A stretch of DNA of 64,000 nucleotides from Heloderma charlesbogerti (taxonomy: Eukaryota; Chordata; Lepidosauria; Squamata; Helodermatidae), in the NCBI GenBank assembly GCA_026122225.1, contig JANEZZ010001473.1, positions 225,621-289,620 on the forward strand. Reading direction: 5' to 3'. Below the pieces are notes generated by a model, which saw nothing but the letters and a program-made list of their open reading frames with translations, was not told where the DNA came from and did not search any database. The position numbers and the translations under genes are program-made. Numbering within the stretch: the first letter of the stretch is position 1; each line of letters begins with the position of its first letter. Of the stretch, positions 20,006 to 30,660 are shown in pieces.

Positions 20006-20724
20006 AATCAGTTCTTGGAGAGTGACGGAGAGATGTATCAAACCCAACAAGAGCCATGTCTGAATGGAGTGTGCTCCTTAGCAGATGCTTGAGCATCCTT
20101 GCCATGCAGATGAGTGTCTCTGCAGATAGGTCAATGCAGGGCAGGTGGTGTGGGCTGGCACGAGTGTGGCCCATCCCTCAGCAAGGGGCCCACTACCAGC
20201 TCCCTTAGCCCCCTGCCCTGATGCTTCCTTGCCTCGCTCTTGCTGCCTGCGCCCTCTAAGCAAATGAGCAAAGAAAAGGAGCGGTACCCTCCTTTCACCT
20301 CTGGGGCTAGATGGCTGTGAGGACTGGGCCGTAAGAAAGACAGAAAGTGGGTGGGCAGCAGTGGCACTTGGGGAGAGGGTCCTTAGGGCATCTTGCCCTC
20401 ACATGTAAAAAACCTGGAACCGACTGTGGGCCTGTATGGAAAGGAACATTTGACACCGTTCACCCGATTAGCAATTTCAAGGGTGAAAGGGCAGATTCTT
20501 TTAACAATGTGCTGCATCCCACTCAACAATTGATTTCCACAATGCCTAAAGGCCATTCATTGCTATTATTGCTAATGCTAACCCAAATACCATCACTGCA
20601 GAAAGGATTTTAAAGCAAATGTGTCGCTGGTCTCCAGGGGAAAAAAAGAGTCTCATCCGGCATGAACATTTGGGACACAGGAATGGGGCTGATGAGACAA
20701 CTGAGCGGAAGTCTTCCGATGTAT
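20006..20724. other. No gene; unassigned DNA
   Basis: 20110-20340 is GC-rich with words resembling 8300-8600 (possible old repeat). No supported frame is present. Confidence 0.25.
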
Positions 20725-21180
20725 AGTTTATAATTTAAAATATTTTATGTGTTGCATTTCTAATGAAATGATCAAAGCGGCTTGTATTAAAACATTTAAA
20801 ATACAACAGAACAAGATAAACAAAGTTGAAACAATAAACCCATTCTGCAGATTTCTTTAAAAACAAAAAAGACAAATCCAGCTGTTAAAACAGTTAAAGA
20901 CAACAATGCAAACAACTCTAGCAGATTGCAGATTTGGAAAAGAAAATTCTAAACAGCACACTATACATGAAAAGCTGACCAGTATAGGAAAGTATTATTG
21001 CAAAGAGGTAGCCCAGTGGATTCTCAATAGGAAAGAGTTCTGCAGTCTTGGCATCACCACCCAGAAGGCCGTTCTACCCTGGTCCTAAGCCATTTAAGCA
21101 ACAGCAGCACTTTAAATTGAGCCCAGATAACAAATGAGCAATATGGTATAATACTGGCGTTACACGCTCCGATTTTCTAG
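20725..21180 (-). mobile_element. L2-like LINE, diverged
   Basis: On the plus strand, TTTATGTGTTGCATTTCTAA, CAAAGCGGCTTGTATTAAAA, many AAAACA words, then CACCACCCAGAAGGCC and AGCAGCACTTTAAATTGAGC keep the order seen in other minus-strand L2 copies (37786, 59910). Confidence 0.5.
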
Positions 21181-22404
21181 CATTGGGTAACAACCTGGCA
21201 GCGCCAACTGAAGTTTCCGGACTGTTTTTAAAGGCAACCTCATGTACAAAATAACACGATGAAGAAAAAATATTGAAGGCAAAATGTTGGTGTGTGTGTT
21301 TAGCATTTCAAATAAAAATTAATGACAGCGTTATGATTAACCGATTATAAAAGGAATTAAGCTTGCTGCTTCCCTCCGAGCTCTTTGAGGAGCCGTTCAT
21401 GCTTAAATTAGAGCTGGCAGACGGGCTGGAGCACACGCAGGGCACCTAGCTCTTGCGGCTGACACGGTTTTTGACAGCTCCAGTACGTCTCTGACACCAA
21501 TTTACTAAGATCGCAGTGGAAACAAAAACATTATCAGGTCTGTAATTGTTTGAGACAGGGCCGAGGCCTTCCATTTGTAGCCTGCTTGACGCCAGAGAAG
21601 AACAGAACATGTCAAGAATAGGACACGCTACGTTTCTTCGGCGCCCGTGGCAGGAGCTCTCTTAAGGTGTTAAAATTTGATTTGATGATGTTTTTTCACG
21701 AGCAGGAGGCATCTGTAATATTAGCTGCAGTGGCTAATACTCAGTCTGCCTTAGATCCATATGCTGCCCTCCACATCCTGGATATTGCAACTCCTTTTTT
21801 TGAGAGAGAGAGAGAGAGAGGGAGAGATGCAAAGTAGATAACTGAATAGCGTCCAGTAGGATGGAATCTTAGTTTAGATGGGTCATCATGACCCTCGTCT
21901 GGATGTGCAAGTGATGCAGTTAGGTAACATGCAAGAGGAGATGCAGAAACTTGATGAAGATGTGCAAGTTGGCCAAAGGTGGAAGGAGCACCAGAAACCT
22001 TAAAAGGAGTACTTTCTTAGAATTAAGCAGCTGTTGAATCATTTCCCCCCCTCTAAAGTAAGGTGGAGGAGATGAAGTTGAATCAGAAGATTGATTTCTT
22101 AATTTAGATGGTGAGTCGCTTCCCTTGAGAGAGCCTGCGTTGAAAATGCATCGGGAAACGTGGCTACCAGCTTCTTAATAACTCTTTCTTGCATCCATTG
22201 GTTTTGCCTTATAGTGGCTTCGAGAGCTGATTTTCAGCAGGAAAACGGCACGTGGGCACCTCCCTTCCACCATGGCACCCCCACAACTCCTGGATGTTTT
22301 GTTTTGGTTTTTAAAGAGGAGGTGAATTCCAAGCACAGGATTTTTTAAAAGTGCTTTTAGTAAAGTTGTGCCAAAAATGCTGCCCCATTTTGGGGGGCCG
22401 TTTG
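21181..22404. other. No gene; candidate conserved non-coding block 21290-21760
   Basis: From 21290 to 21760 the sequence is complex, repeat-free and rich in possible homeodomain and TGACAG-type sites (AATTAATGACAGCG, ATGATTAACCGATTATAA, ATCTGTAATATTAGCTGCAG). A (GA)n tract lies at 21802-21820. This is the strongest-looking regulatory candidate in the window, but nothing here proves conservation or function. Confidence 0.3.
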
Positions 22405-22785
22405 TGTTGGGAATATTGCAACCTCTTCTGCAAGTTACAGGGAGGGGGCAGTGTTGCAGTTAGTTCATGGGAATTTGGGCATAGCTAGCCTTAGGATCTC
22501 TATGGCCTACAATGTGCTTTTTCTGTGATTCGCTCCCCCCCTTCCTCCCCCCGTCCCCCAATCTTCCTCCGTTGCTGGGAGCACGTGGCTTGCTCTCTTG
22601 CTCCTGCCTGTGTAAAGAAACACAAAATGGACTGAACAAACTCTCTTGAAATCCTACGCTGTGCCTGCATTTGTACATGCAAGAATACTTGTGAGCAAAG
22701 CTGTTTTCCTTTAGAAAGGTGTGATCCCTCTTTTTTTCAAAAAACTTTTTGTGTGCATGTGGGACTGGTAAATGCTTGCAGGCTA
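22405..22785 (+). mobile_element. Solo LTR, copy 2 (3' end lost or diverged)
   Basis: It begins TGTTGGGAATATTGCAACC and tracks copy 1 through GGGGGCAGTGTTGCAGTTAG, AGCCTTAGGATCTCTATGGC and GTGCATGTGGGACTGGTAAA, then diverges after about 22770. The expected ATTCCCATCA terminus and a matching 5-bp duplication were not found, so the right part is deleted or belongs to another subfamily. Confidence 0.7.
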
Positions 22786-23950
22786 TGAAAGTGGGGCAGC
22801 ATTTTCGGCAAAGTTCTCGGGGGCAATAGAAATTCTTAATATTTTTGGCCGGTGGGGGGTTTGCAGCGATGGCAATGCACCATTCGTGTGCCTGTGCCGT
22901 GTCCTAGGTTGGCATAGGACCCTCAAAGGAGACTGGGTAGCAGCAACGGCAGTACGTGGAAGGCCTGGATCACGTCTGTTAATGGAAGGTCAGGTTAGGC
23001 AAAGCAGTTTCCCGAAAGCTCAGGCCAGTTATAACATCATGTCTAGTTTGACCCCGATTGTACAGCTATTCCACATTGTGTGGCCCTCAAGCTTACATCC
23101 TGTATTCATCTGGCATTGCCACTGCCTTCACCTGTATTTTTTTCCCCCAAGGGAACCCTCTGCCAAGGAACCCCATCTATTTGCCACAGTATTGCTGAGA
23201 ATTTCAGGGCACAAGTGGGGCCTGCAACAAAACATTGCAGCGTGCAGTGCTCTCTTCCATGCCTTCTTCCAGAACACTTCACTGAATAATCCCTTCCAAC
23301 TGGTTTTCCAGGTTTTTTCCCCAACCAGCACTTAGTGTCTTCATTGGGATGTTTTGGGGGTCCCCTCTGCCAATTCAGGAGTTTTTTCCTAAAGATTTTT
23401 TGCATTTCTGCAAACCTTGGGTTCCCCAAGCCTGTTGACTCCTCCTTCGTGGGCGTGGGTGGTGCTATTTTGGCTACATAAGGATCCACATTCAGCAAAT
23501 GACTGTGCACTCAGTTCTAGGTACACACTCAGGCCTCATTTTTGCAGAGGTGGTCAACCTGTGTGTGAGCTGTATCACTTTAGATGGCAGACCAGAAGCT
23601 CACCTATCGAGTGGCGCTTTCGTACAGGAGAAAAAAAAATCCCTGCACACAGAGAACTAGAAGGCTAGAACCTTTCTCGCCAATAGAAAACTAGCATGTT
23701 AGGGAGAACAGCCACATATCTTTAAATCCTCTGATGTGGCCATGTACCTCCAACACTTTGCAGACGAAAAGCAGGACATGCTCATAAACCCCTTCCCATA
23801 TTCCCATGCTGAAGATATTTTCCTGCTGGCTCAGACCACCCCCCTCTCCAAATTCCTACACATTGAGGAAGGCTCTACACTGCCTGTTGTATGCCAAATT
23901 CATTTACTCTGTTTGTCTGACACTGAGGAAAAGGTGACGGTTCTATGGGT
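22786..23950. other. No gene; unassigned DNA
   Basis: A 187-codon frame at 22772-23335 and overlapping antisense frames occur, but none shows a domain, repeat structure or a paired splice context. They are treated as chance frames. Confidence 0.3.
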
Positions 23951-23960
23951 TTAAAGATAT

Positions 23961-24101
23961 TTGTTGTTGTTGTTCAGTCGTTAAGTCGTGTCCGACTCTT
24001 TGTGACCTGTCCATCTTGGGTGGCCCTGCACGGCTTAGCTTATGGCTTCACTGAGTTACGCAAGCCCCTTCGCCACAACAAGGCAGTGAGCCATGAAGGG
24101 G
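23961..24101 (-). mobile_element. Mini-BovB: 5' and 3' ends of RTE-BovB fused
   Basis: This 141-bp element has identical 10-bp duplications TTAAAGATAT at 23951-23960 and 24102-24111. On the minus strand the first ~95 bp match the 5' end of the BovB copy at 30560-30660. The last ~45 bp match the BovB 3' end (GAGTCGGACACGAC, then CAACAACAACAA-type tail) seen at 43972-44014. The fusion point falls in GGTCA, present in both parent sequences. It encodes nothing, so BovB enzymes must have moved it or its longer source. Confidence 0.8.
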
Positions 24102-24179
24102 TTAAAGATATACTTGAAAACATAATTGCCTTATAGTACTTATTTACTTATTTATTACAGTTTCCAGAAGGGTAGGGTT

Positions 24180-24340
24180 GCAGCAAAAACAACAATACAT
24201 TTATTATGGCATACATTTTCGTGGACATTGTCTGCTTCACCAGTTGTATCTGATGGAGTGGGCTATAGTCCAGAACAGCTTATACCATAATAAATTCATT
24301 CGTCCTTAGTCTTTAAGGTTGCACAAGCCTCCTTTGTTGT
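24180..24340 (+). repeat. Interspersed repeat (copy of 7851-8020)
   Basis: It shares ATCTGATGGAGTGGGCTATA, ACAGCTTATACCATAATAAA and the following CTTTAAGGTTGCACAAG with the earlier copy. The family is not assigned. Confidence 0.6.
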
Positions 24341-24430
24341 TTATTTCAGTTATATCTCACTGAGGAATTCAAGGCGTACCGGGGGGGGGGGGGGGCGTGT
24401 GTCCCTACCATTTTAGTCTCGCAACAATCC
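24341..24430 (-). repeat. SINE/L2 tail fragment
   Basis: TTATATCTCACTGAGGAATT and AAGGCGTACC, then ACCATTTTAGTCTCGCAACA match in reverse the body and tail of the tRNA SINE at 51742-51983. A 15-bp G-run (24381-24395) lies inside. Confidence 0.5.
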
Positions 24431-24436
24431 TGTTGT

Positions 24437-24958
24437 TGTTGATATATATTATTGTTGTTCAGTCATTCAGTCGTGTCTCTTCGTGACCCCATTGACTATA
24501 GCACATCAGGCCTTCCTGTCCTGCGCTCTCTCCCGGAGCGTCCTCAAGTCCATATTCATTGCATTGGTGATGCTATCTAGCCATCTCATCCTCTGCCATC
24601 CCCCTCTCCTTTTGCCTTCAGTTTTTCCCAGCATCAGGGTCTTTTCCAGAGAGTTTTCTCTTCGCATTAGGTGGCCAAAATATTGGAGCTTCAGCTTCAG
24701 TATCTGTCCTTCCAATGAGCACTCAGGGTTGATTTCCTTTAGGATGGACTGATTTGACCTCCTTGCAGTCCAGGGGGCTCGTAAGAGTCTTCTCCAGCAC
24801 CACAGTTCAAAAGCATCGATTCTTCGGCGCTCAGCCTTCCTTATAGTCCAGCTCTCACAGCCATACGTTACTACTGGGAAAACCATAGCTTTGATTAGAC
24901 GGACCTTTGTCGGCAAGGTGATGTCTCTGCTTCTTACTATGCTGTCTAGGTTTGCCAT
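24437..24958 (-). mobile_element. RTE-BovB LINE, 5'-truncated 3' end
   Basis: The minus frame 24506-24958 encodes the last ~150 residues of BovB ORF2: ITLPTKVRLIKAMVFPVV and YGCESWTIRKAERRRIDAFE, then LKLQYFGHLMRREN and a terminal LDSITNAMNMDLRTLRERA. Downstream is the BovB 3' end and a GTT/CAA-type tail (24437-24450 region). This part is missing from the larger BovB at 27843-30660. Confidence 0.9.
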
Positions 24959-24959
24959 T

Positions 24960-25105
24960 TTATTATTACTGTATTTTTACTATATTATTACTATAATTAT
25001 TACTATATTATTACTGTATTTTTATCTTGTAAGCTGCCCTGGGAAAGCTATTCAGTGGAGCAGGTGTGGGACATAACTCTTAAAAGTAAATAAATAAATA
25101 ACCAA
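24960..25105 (+). mobile_element. L2-like LINE tail
   Basis: TTATCTTGTAAGCTGCCCTGG then a TAAATAAATAAATAA tail matches the tail at 37558-37625 (TATTGTAAGCCGCCTTGGGA). Confidence 0.5.
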
Positions 25106-25156
25106 GCAGCTGCAGTGTGTAAAACAGCAAGGTTTGCCCTGCATTGTGTTGTGCGG

Positions 25157-25242
25157 TACACGCCTATGGATGTGTACTCAGAAGTCCTATCGAATTCAGT
25201 GGGACTTACTCCCAAGTAAATGTGTACAGGATTGCAGCCTTA
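25157..25242. mobile_element. Short palindromic MITE, TTA-type
   Basis: GTGTACTCAGAAGTCC and GGGACTTACTCCCAAGTAAA with terminal ACAGGATTGCAGCC match 2834-2917. TTA follows at 25240-25242; the left flank is degraded. Confidence 0.55.
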
Positions 25243-25383
25243 GCATTCAGCGCACCACGACTACCTCTCGGAGATTTAACTTCTCAAGAATATGAGGAGG
25301 AAGCCGACAACCCTAGCCACAGAACACTAACAAAATGTTAACAAGGCTTTTCTAAAAAGGAAAGGAAAAGAAAAGGGCGGGGG

Positions 25384-25703
25384 GCCCGTCCCAGGGCTGC
25401 CATCAGCACCTGGCATTGTCGAACTCCTTGGCCAGGCCCATGACTAGCACTGGGCCCAGCAGTTAAACTTTTCTACAGGCTCTGCTCAGCACCAGGCAGC
25501 TCAATGTAGGTGCCGTTTTTAATTTTCCACCATGGCCCAGATTGTCAGTATGTTGTGGGCTTTATGGGAACTAAAAATGGCCAATAGACCCAGAAGCTCC
25601 ATGCTGTTTAGGGCGCTGCTGCCCGCCAAGGCCTAGCAATGGAAGAGGGGGCCCAACAGAAGGTGCTTTGCTGAGGGCCCCCTCAAATCTGGCGCCGGCC
25701 CTG
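25384..25703 (+). mobile_element. hAT-like non-autonomous element (copy of 56497-56820, inverted)
   Basis: The ends read CCCAGGGCTGCCATCAGC and CTGGCGCCGGCCCTG. Internal words GGCCCATGACTAGCACTGGG, TTATGGGAACTAAAAATGG and GACCCAGAAGCTCCATGCTG are found in reverse at 56560-56800. No clean target duplication is visible. Confidence 0.5.
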
Positions 25704-25769
25704 AAGATAATGATTTATGAGGAGGCACAGGGACTAGAAAGCAGTGACCATCCTCAGTGAATAGTTGTG

Positions 25770-25925
25770 GCATGGTCTGAAGGCACGTGAGGCAGCCACC
25801 ATGCTGAAGCTAAGCAGGTCTGGGTCTGGTCAGTGCTTGGAGGGGGGACCACCTAGGAACGCCATGGAGCCACCTTGAGTTCCACGATGGAAGAAAGGTG
25901 CGATATAAATGTAATAAATAATACT
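25770..25925 (+). mobile_element. 5S rRNA-derived SINE with L2-like tail
   Basis: At 25804-25860 the text GAAGCTAAGCAGGTCTGGGT, CTGGTCAGTGCTTGGAGG and GGACCACCTAGGAAC lines up with the internal promoter half of 5S rRNA (box A, intermediate element, box C). The tail, GAGCCACCTTGAGTTCC then GCGATATAAATGTAATAAAT, is the L2-like tail also used by the SINE at 51742. 5S-derived SINEs are known in lepidosaurs. The sequence is too diverged to be a functional 5S gene. Confidence 0.7.
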
Positions 25926-27055
25926 AATAGGCACAGCTGGGACGGGACGGAATATATGACTGTCCTGAAAAGCATATGTATGGCTCCAAACATTGGTAAA
26001 CGCGTGCACAGTCTCCCTCACCGGTCCTTTTAATATGGTTCTGCAATGTGCAACCTGTCCCTCTGGCATCCCTTACCAATTCCGGAACTCAGCGTCTTTC
26101 CTTCCCCCCACCCCTCAACCACAGTGATATTCTTGATTTGGCAGACCCAAAAATGCCAACAGATGCCACTGGGTATAAAGAGACAGGTGGTGCCGGTGCG
26201 TCAGAGAAGGGACTTCCTCCAGAAACATGGCACTTACTGAGGCATGTGGGCTGCCCGCTGCCTTGTGACATCTCTCTCCATCTTCTTGTGAGACTGCCCT
26301 CCTGTCCTTTGGAGTAGGCATTGTGCCACTCCCCCCAGGTGGCTACTTGCAGAGGCGGAAAATAGATATTTGTTTGCCCAGAGCGCTAAATCCTATTCCA
26401 AGCCAGCATTTCTGGACTCTCTCTTCTTCTTTCCCCCACTTCACAACAGAGGGAATATTGTTTTATTTGTCCCTTTACTTAAATGGTTCTGTCGTGGGAA
26501 GAACTCTGAGATCGCTAGAAGCTCGCCCAGGTGGTTGGCATCTTACGCTCCTGATCTGGTGTTGTGGCACACAGTCTGGACAAGAAGGCTGGCATCTTAT
26601 CCCCCCGCCCCAGGACCCCAGCAGCCAGTGAAAGTCACCTCATTCTTTAAAAGGTTGCACAGATTGTCATAGACTAGAATAAGCAATCATGGCTAAGCAA
26701 CTGAGGCTGGAGACAAACAGGGCTTCTTCACACGGAGCTTTTATCCTGTGATTGAGTTTTAAATGCAGGATTTTAGGCTGGTGCAGAGATGCCCACAGTA
26801 GTTGTTGGTTCCCCGTCCCCCTCGCCCCGAGTTGACAGCAGTTTGAAAGAACGACAGTTGCTGATGATGTGCACCATCCTGCTTTCGTCTCTGAAAAACA
26901 AGTTTTCCAGACATAAGTGGGACATAAGTGGCAACGTGTACGCCATGGGGTTACAACCCCGTACCTCACTTTGGGATTCTTTTACAATGAAAAGCAGCTG
27001 ATAAATGTCATTAATAAATAAAGTTCAAATCTTGCCTCTGCCACAAACGTACTAT
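25926..27055. other. No gene; low-repeat DNA
   Basis: Overlapping short frames at 26046-26672 have no domain support. 26735-27010 is complex and unassigned. Confidence 0.3.
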
Positions 27056-27455
27056 TTATTTAGTTCGTTACATTTATTTATTTATTTATTTATTTGAAGT
27101 ATTTTTAGTGGCTTTTTAGAGTCACACTCTCATAAAGTGGTGTACAGAAAGGAGCATGACTCAGTACAATGAATGGAGTAGACAGCATCTGAAGGAAAAC
27201 CTAACATTACTTTCAGAAAGTTGAGCTGGACACACAAGCTATTTTCATTCACAGTTAAAGGCAGCAATGAAGAGAAAGGTCTTCAAGGTTTGCCTAAATA
27301 CTTGTACTGAAGGGGGAAGACATAAATCTATTGGAAGGGTATTCTACAGTACTGGGACCACCACTGAGAAGGCCATGTCTCTTGCATACATCGGTAGGTA
27401 TTCGAGACGGACCTCTGAGGTAGATCATGTATGTACAGGATTATATGGGTGAGGG
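27056..27455 (-). mobile_element. L2-like LINE, diverged
   Basis: A (TTTA)n tail (27072-27098) is followed on the plus strand by GAGAAAGGTCTTCAAGGTTT, CTACAGTACTGGGACCACC and ACTGAGAAGGCCATG, the ordered minus-strand L2 words of 21000-21070 and 46030-46120. Confidence 0.55.
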
Positions 27456-27842
27456 CGGACCTCATTTTTTTTATCAAGTAACCTCCTTTGTGGACTGTGG
27501 GAATGCTGTGGACATAATATACCTTGACTACAGCAAAGCTTTCGACAATGTGCCCCATGATATCCTGATGAGCAAACTAGCTCAAAGTGGGCTAGATGAA
27601 ACAACGATATGGTGGATCCACAGTTGGCTACAGAATCAGACTCAAAGAGTGCTTATCAATGGGATCTCCTCAAACTGGGGAGAGGTAATGAGTGGGGTAC
27701 CTCAGGGTTCAGTCCTGGGCCCAGTGCTCTTCAACATTTTTATTAATGACTTGGAGGAGGAGGTGCAAGGAATGCTGATCAGATTTGCAGATGACACAAA
27801 ATTGTGCGGGAAAGCTAATACTTTGGAAGACAGAAACAAAAT

Positions 27843-30595
27843 AGTCCAGCTCTCACAGCCATACATTACTACTGGGAAAACCATAGCTTTGATTAGACGG
27901 GCCTTTGTCGCCAAGGTGATGTCTCTGCTTCTTACTATGCTGTCTAGGTTGGCCATAGCTTTCCTCCCAAGGAGCAAGCGTCTTTTCATTACATGGCTAC
28001 AGTCACCGTCTGTGGTGATCTTGGAGCCCAAGAAAGTAAAATCTGTCACTGCTTCCATTTCTTCCCCTTCTATATGCCAGGAAGTGATAGGGCCAGATGC
28101 CATGATTTTCGTTTTCTTAATGTTGAGTTTCAAACCAGCTTTTGCACTTTCCTCTTTCACCCTCAGCAAGAGGCTCTTGAGATCCTCTTCGCTTTCTGCC
28201 ATTAGGGTGGTATCATCTGCACATCGGAGGTTGTTGATAATTCTCCCAGCAATCTTAATTCCGACCTCTGATTCATCCAACCCGGCGTTTCTCATGATGT
28301 ACTCTGCATATAAGTTAAATAAGCAGGGTGACAATATGCACCTTGTCGTACTCCTTTCCCAGTTTTGAACCACTCAGTTGTTCCATGTCTGGTTCTTACT
28401 GTTGCTTCTTGACCCTCGAACAGGTTTCTCAGGAGACAGGTAAGGGGGTCTGGTACTCCCATCACTTTAAGAATTTGCCACAGTTTGTTGTGATCCACAC
28501 AATCAAAGGCTTTAGCGTAGTCAATGAAGCAGAAATAGACGTTTTTCTGGAATTCTCTTGCTTTCTCCATGATGCAGCGAATGTTGGCGATTTGATCTCT
28601 AGTTCCTCTGCCTCTTCGAAACCCAGCTTGTACTTCCGGTAGTTCTCGGTTCGCATACTGCTGAAGCCTAGCTTGTAGGCTTTTGAGCATCACCTTGCTG
28701 GCATGTGAAATGAGCGCAATTGTGCGGTAGTTTGAACACTCTTTGGCATTGCCCTTCTTTGGAATTGGAATGTAAACTGACCTTTTCCAGTCTTGCGGCC
28801 ATTGTTGAGTGTTCCAAATTTGTTGGCATATTGAATGCAGCACTTTAACAGCATAATCTTTTAGGATTTTAAATAGCTCAGCTGGAATACTGTCATCTCC
28901 GCTAGCTTTGTTGTTAGTAATGCTTCCTAAGGCCCACTTGACTTCAGTCTCGAGGATGTCCGGCTCAAGTTCAGTGAGCGCACTATCATGGCTATCAGGG
29001 ACATTCAGATCTTTCCTGTATAGTTCTTCTGTGTATTCTTTCCACCTCTTCTTAATCTCATCTGCTTCTGTTAGGTCCCTGCTTTCTTTGTCCTTTATCA
29101 TGCCCGTCTTTGCACAAAACGTTCCCTTGAGATCTCCGATTTTCTTGAAGAGGTCTCTAGTCTTTCCCATTCTGTTGTTTTCCTCCATTTCTTTGCATTG
29201 TTCATTTAAGAAGGCCTTCTTGTCTCTCCTTGCTATTCTCTGGAACTCTGCATTCAGTTGGATATATCTTCCCCTTTCTCCCTTGCTTTTCGCTTCCCTT
29301 CTTTCCTCAGCTCCTTGTAAAGTCTCATCAGACAGCCACTTGGCTTTCTTGCATTTCTTTTTCTTTGGGATGGATTTCGTTGCTGCCTCCTGAACAATGT
29401 TACGGACCTCCGTCCATAGTTCCTCAGGCACTCTGTCTATCAGGTCTAATCCCTGAAATCTATTCCTCACCTCCACTGTATATTCATAAGGGATATGATT
29501 TAGGTCATACCTGAACGGTTTAGTGGTTTTCCCTACGTTCTTCCATTTAAGCCGAAATTTTGCAAGAAGCAGCTCATGATCTGAGCCACAGTCAGCTCCA
29601 GGTCTTGTTTTGACTGACTGTATGGAGCTTCTCCATCTTTGGCTGCAAAGGACATAATCAATCTGATTTCGATATTGACCATCTGGTGATGTCCATGTGT
29701 AGAGTCGTCTCTTGTGCTGTTGGAAAAGAGTGTTTGCTATGATCAGCGTGTTCTCTTGGCAAAACTCTATTAGCCTTTGTCCTGCTTCATTTTGTACACC
29801 AAGGCCATGCCTGCCTGTTATCCCGGTGATTATTTGACTTCCTACTTTAGCATTCCAATCCCCTATGATGAAGAGGACATCTTTTTTTGGTGTTAGTTCT
29901 AGAAGGTGTTGTAGGTCTTCATAGAACCGATCAACCTCAGCTTCTTCGGCATCAGTGGTTGGGGCATAGACTTGAATTACTGTGATGTTGAATGGTTTGC
30001 CTTGGATTCGTACTGAGATCATTCTATCATTTTTGAGATTGTACCCCAGTACTGCTTTTCCCACCCTTTTGTTGACTATGAGTGCTACTAAATTTCTTCT
30101 AAGGGATTCTTGCCCACAATAGTAGATATGATGGTCACCTGAATTAAATTCGCTCATGCTTGTCCATTTTAGTTCGCTGATTCCCAAGATGTCGATGTTC
30201 AATCTTGCCATCTCATGTTTGACCACCTCCAGCTTACCTTGATTCATTGATCTGACATTCCAGGTTCCTAAACAATATTGTTCTTTACAGCATCGGATTT
30301 TCTTTTCACCACCAGACACATCCACAGCTGAGTGTCCTTTCGGCTTTGGCCCAGCCGCTTCACTCTTTCTGGCGCTACTTGGAAATACCCTCTGCTCTTC
30401 CCCAGTAGTATATTGGACACCTTCCGACCTGAGGGTCTCATCTTCCGGCGTCATCTCTTTTAGCCTTGTGATATGTTCCATGGGGTTTTCTTGGCAAGAA
30501 TACTGGAGTGGGTTGCCATTTCCTTCTCCAGTGGACCACACTTTGTCAGAACTCTCTGCCATGACCTGTCCGTCTTGGGTGGCCCTGCATGGCAT
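27843..30595 (-). pseudogene. BovB ORF2-like polyprotein (endonuclease + reverse transcriptase), broken
   Basis: The main frame (30595 to 28292, 767 codons) has an apurinic-type endonuclease: [14 protein letters not shown] near residue 110, IIGDWNAKVG near 245 and GSDHELLLAKF near 340. A linker follows, then RT blocks WKRSVYIPIPKKGNAKECSN and FIDYAKAFDCVDHNKL and GVRQG near 755. Just after GVRQG the frame shifts; 28373-27843 continues in another frame with LRCADDTTLMAESEE. The RT box reads CADD where BovB and most RTs have YADD or FADD. The C-terminus is missing. RTE elements nick DNA and prime reverse transcription on it. The copy is not expected to be active. Confidence 0.9.
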
Positions 30596-30660
30596 AGTTT
30601 ATGGCTTCACTGAGTTACGCAAGCCCCTTCGCCTCAACAAGGCAGTGATCCATAAAGGGG
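27843..30660 (-). mobile_element. RTE-BovB LINE, 2.8 kb, 3' end deleted
   Basis: On the minus strand the 5' terminus is at 30660 (CCCCTTTATGGATCACTGCC), identical in layout to the 5' end of the mini-BovB, and the element runs through endonuclease and reverse transcriptase to 27843. There it stops mid-ORF, in the phrase CESWTI, although the copy at 24437-24958 shows about 410 bp more. The junction with CR1 shares AT. One deletion that removed the BovB 3' end together with about 229 bp of CR1 explains both losses. Confidence 0.9.

Noticed and set aside
18764..22785. LTR copies 1 and 2 as the two LTRs of one provirus
   Set aside because: Same orientation and 3.2 kb apart, but copy 1 has its own perfect GGTCC duplication on both sides, and the intervening DNA holds a split SINE, a foldback element and an L2 fragment with no gag or pol.
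22405..22900. Possible 5-bp target duplication (GTTTG at 22400 and near 22858) closing LTR copy 2
   Set aside because: The right candidate is not preceded by the expected CA terminus, and homology to the other LTRs ends earlier.
22772..23335. A 187-codon frame downstream of LTR copy 2
   Set aside because: It starts at the LTR boundary and shows no retroviral or cellular domain; antisense frames are equally open.
25804..25860. Possible functional 5S rRNA gene
   Set aside because: Only the internal promoter half is similar, with many changes, and an L2-like SINE tail follows. Better explained as a 5S-derived SINE.
27427..28368. A 313-codon plus frame that looks like a single RT-containing protein
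   Set aside because: The first part is CR1 RT; after about 27842 it reads antisense through BovB. It is a chimeric frame produced by nested elements.
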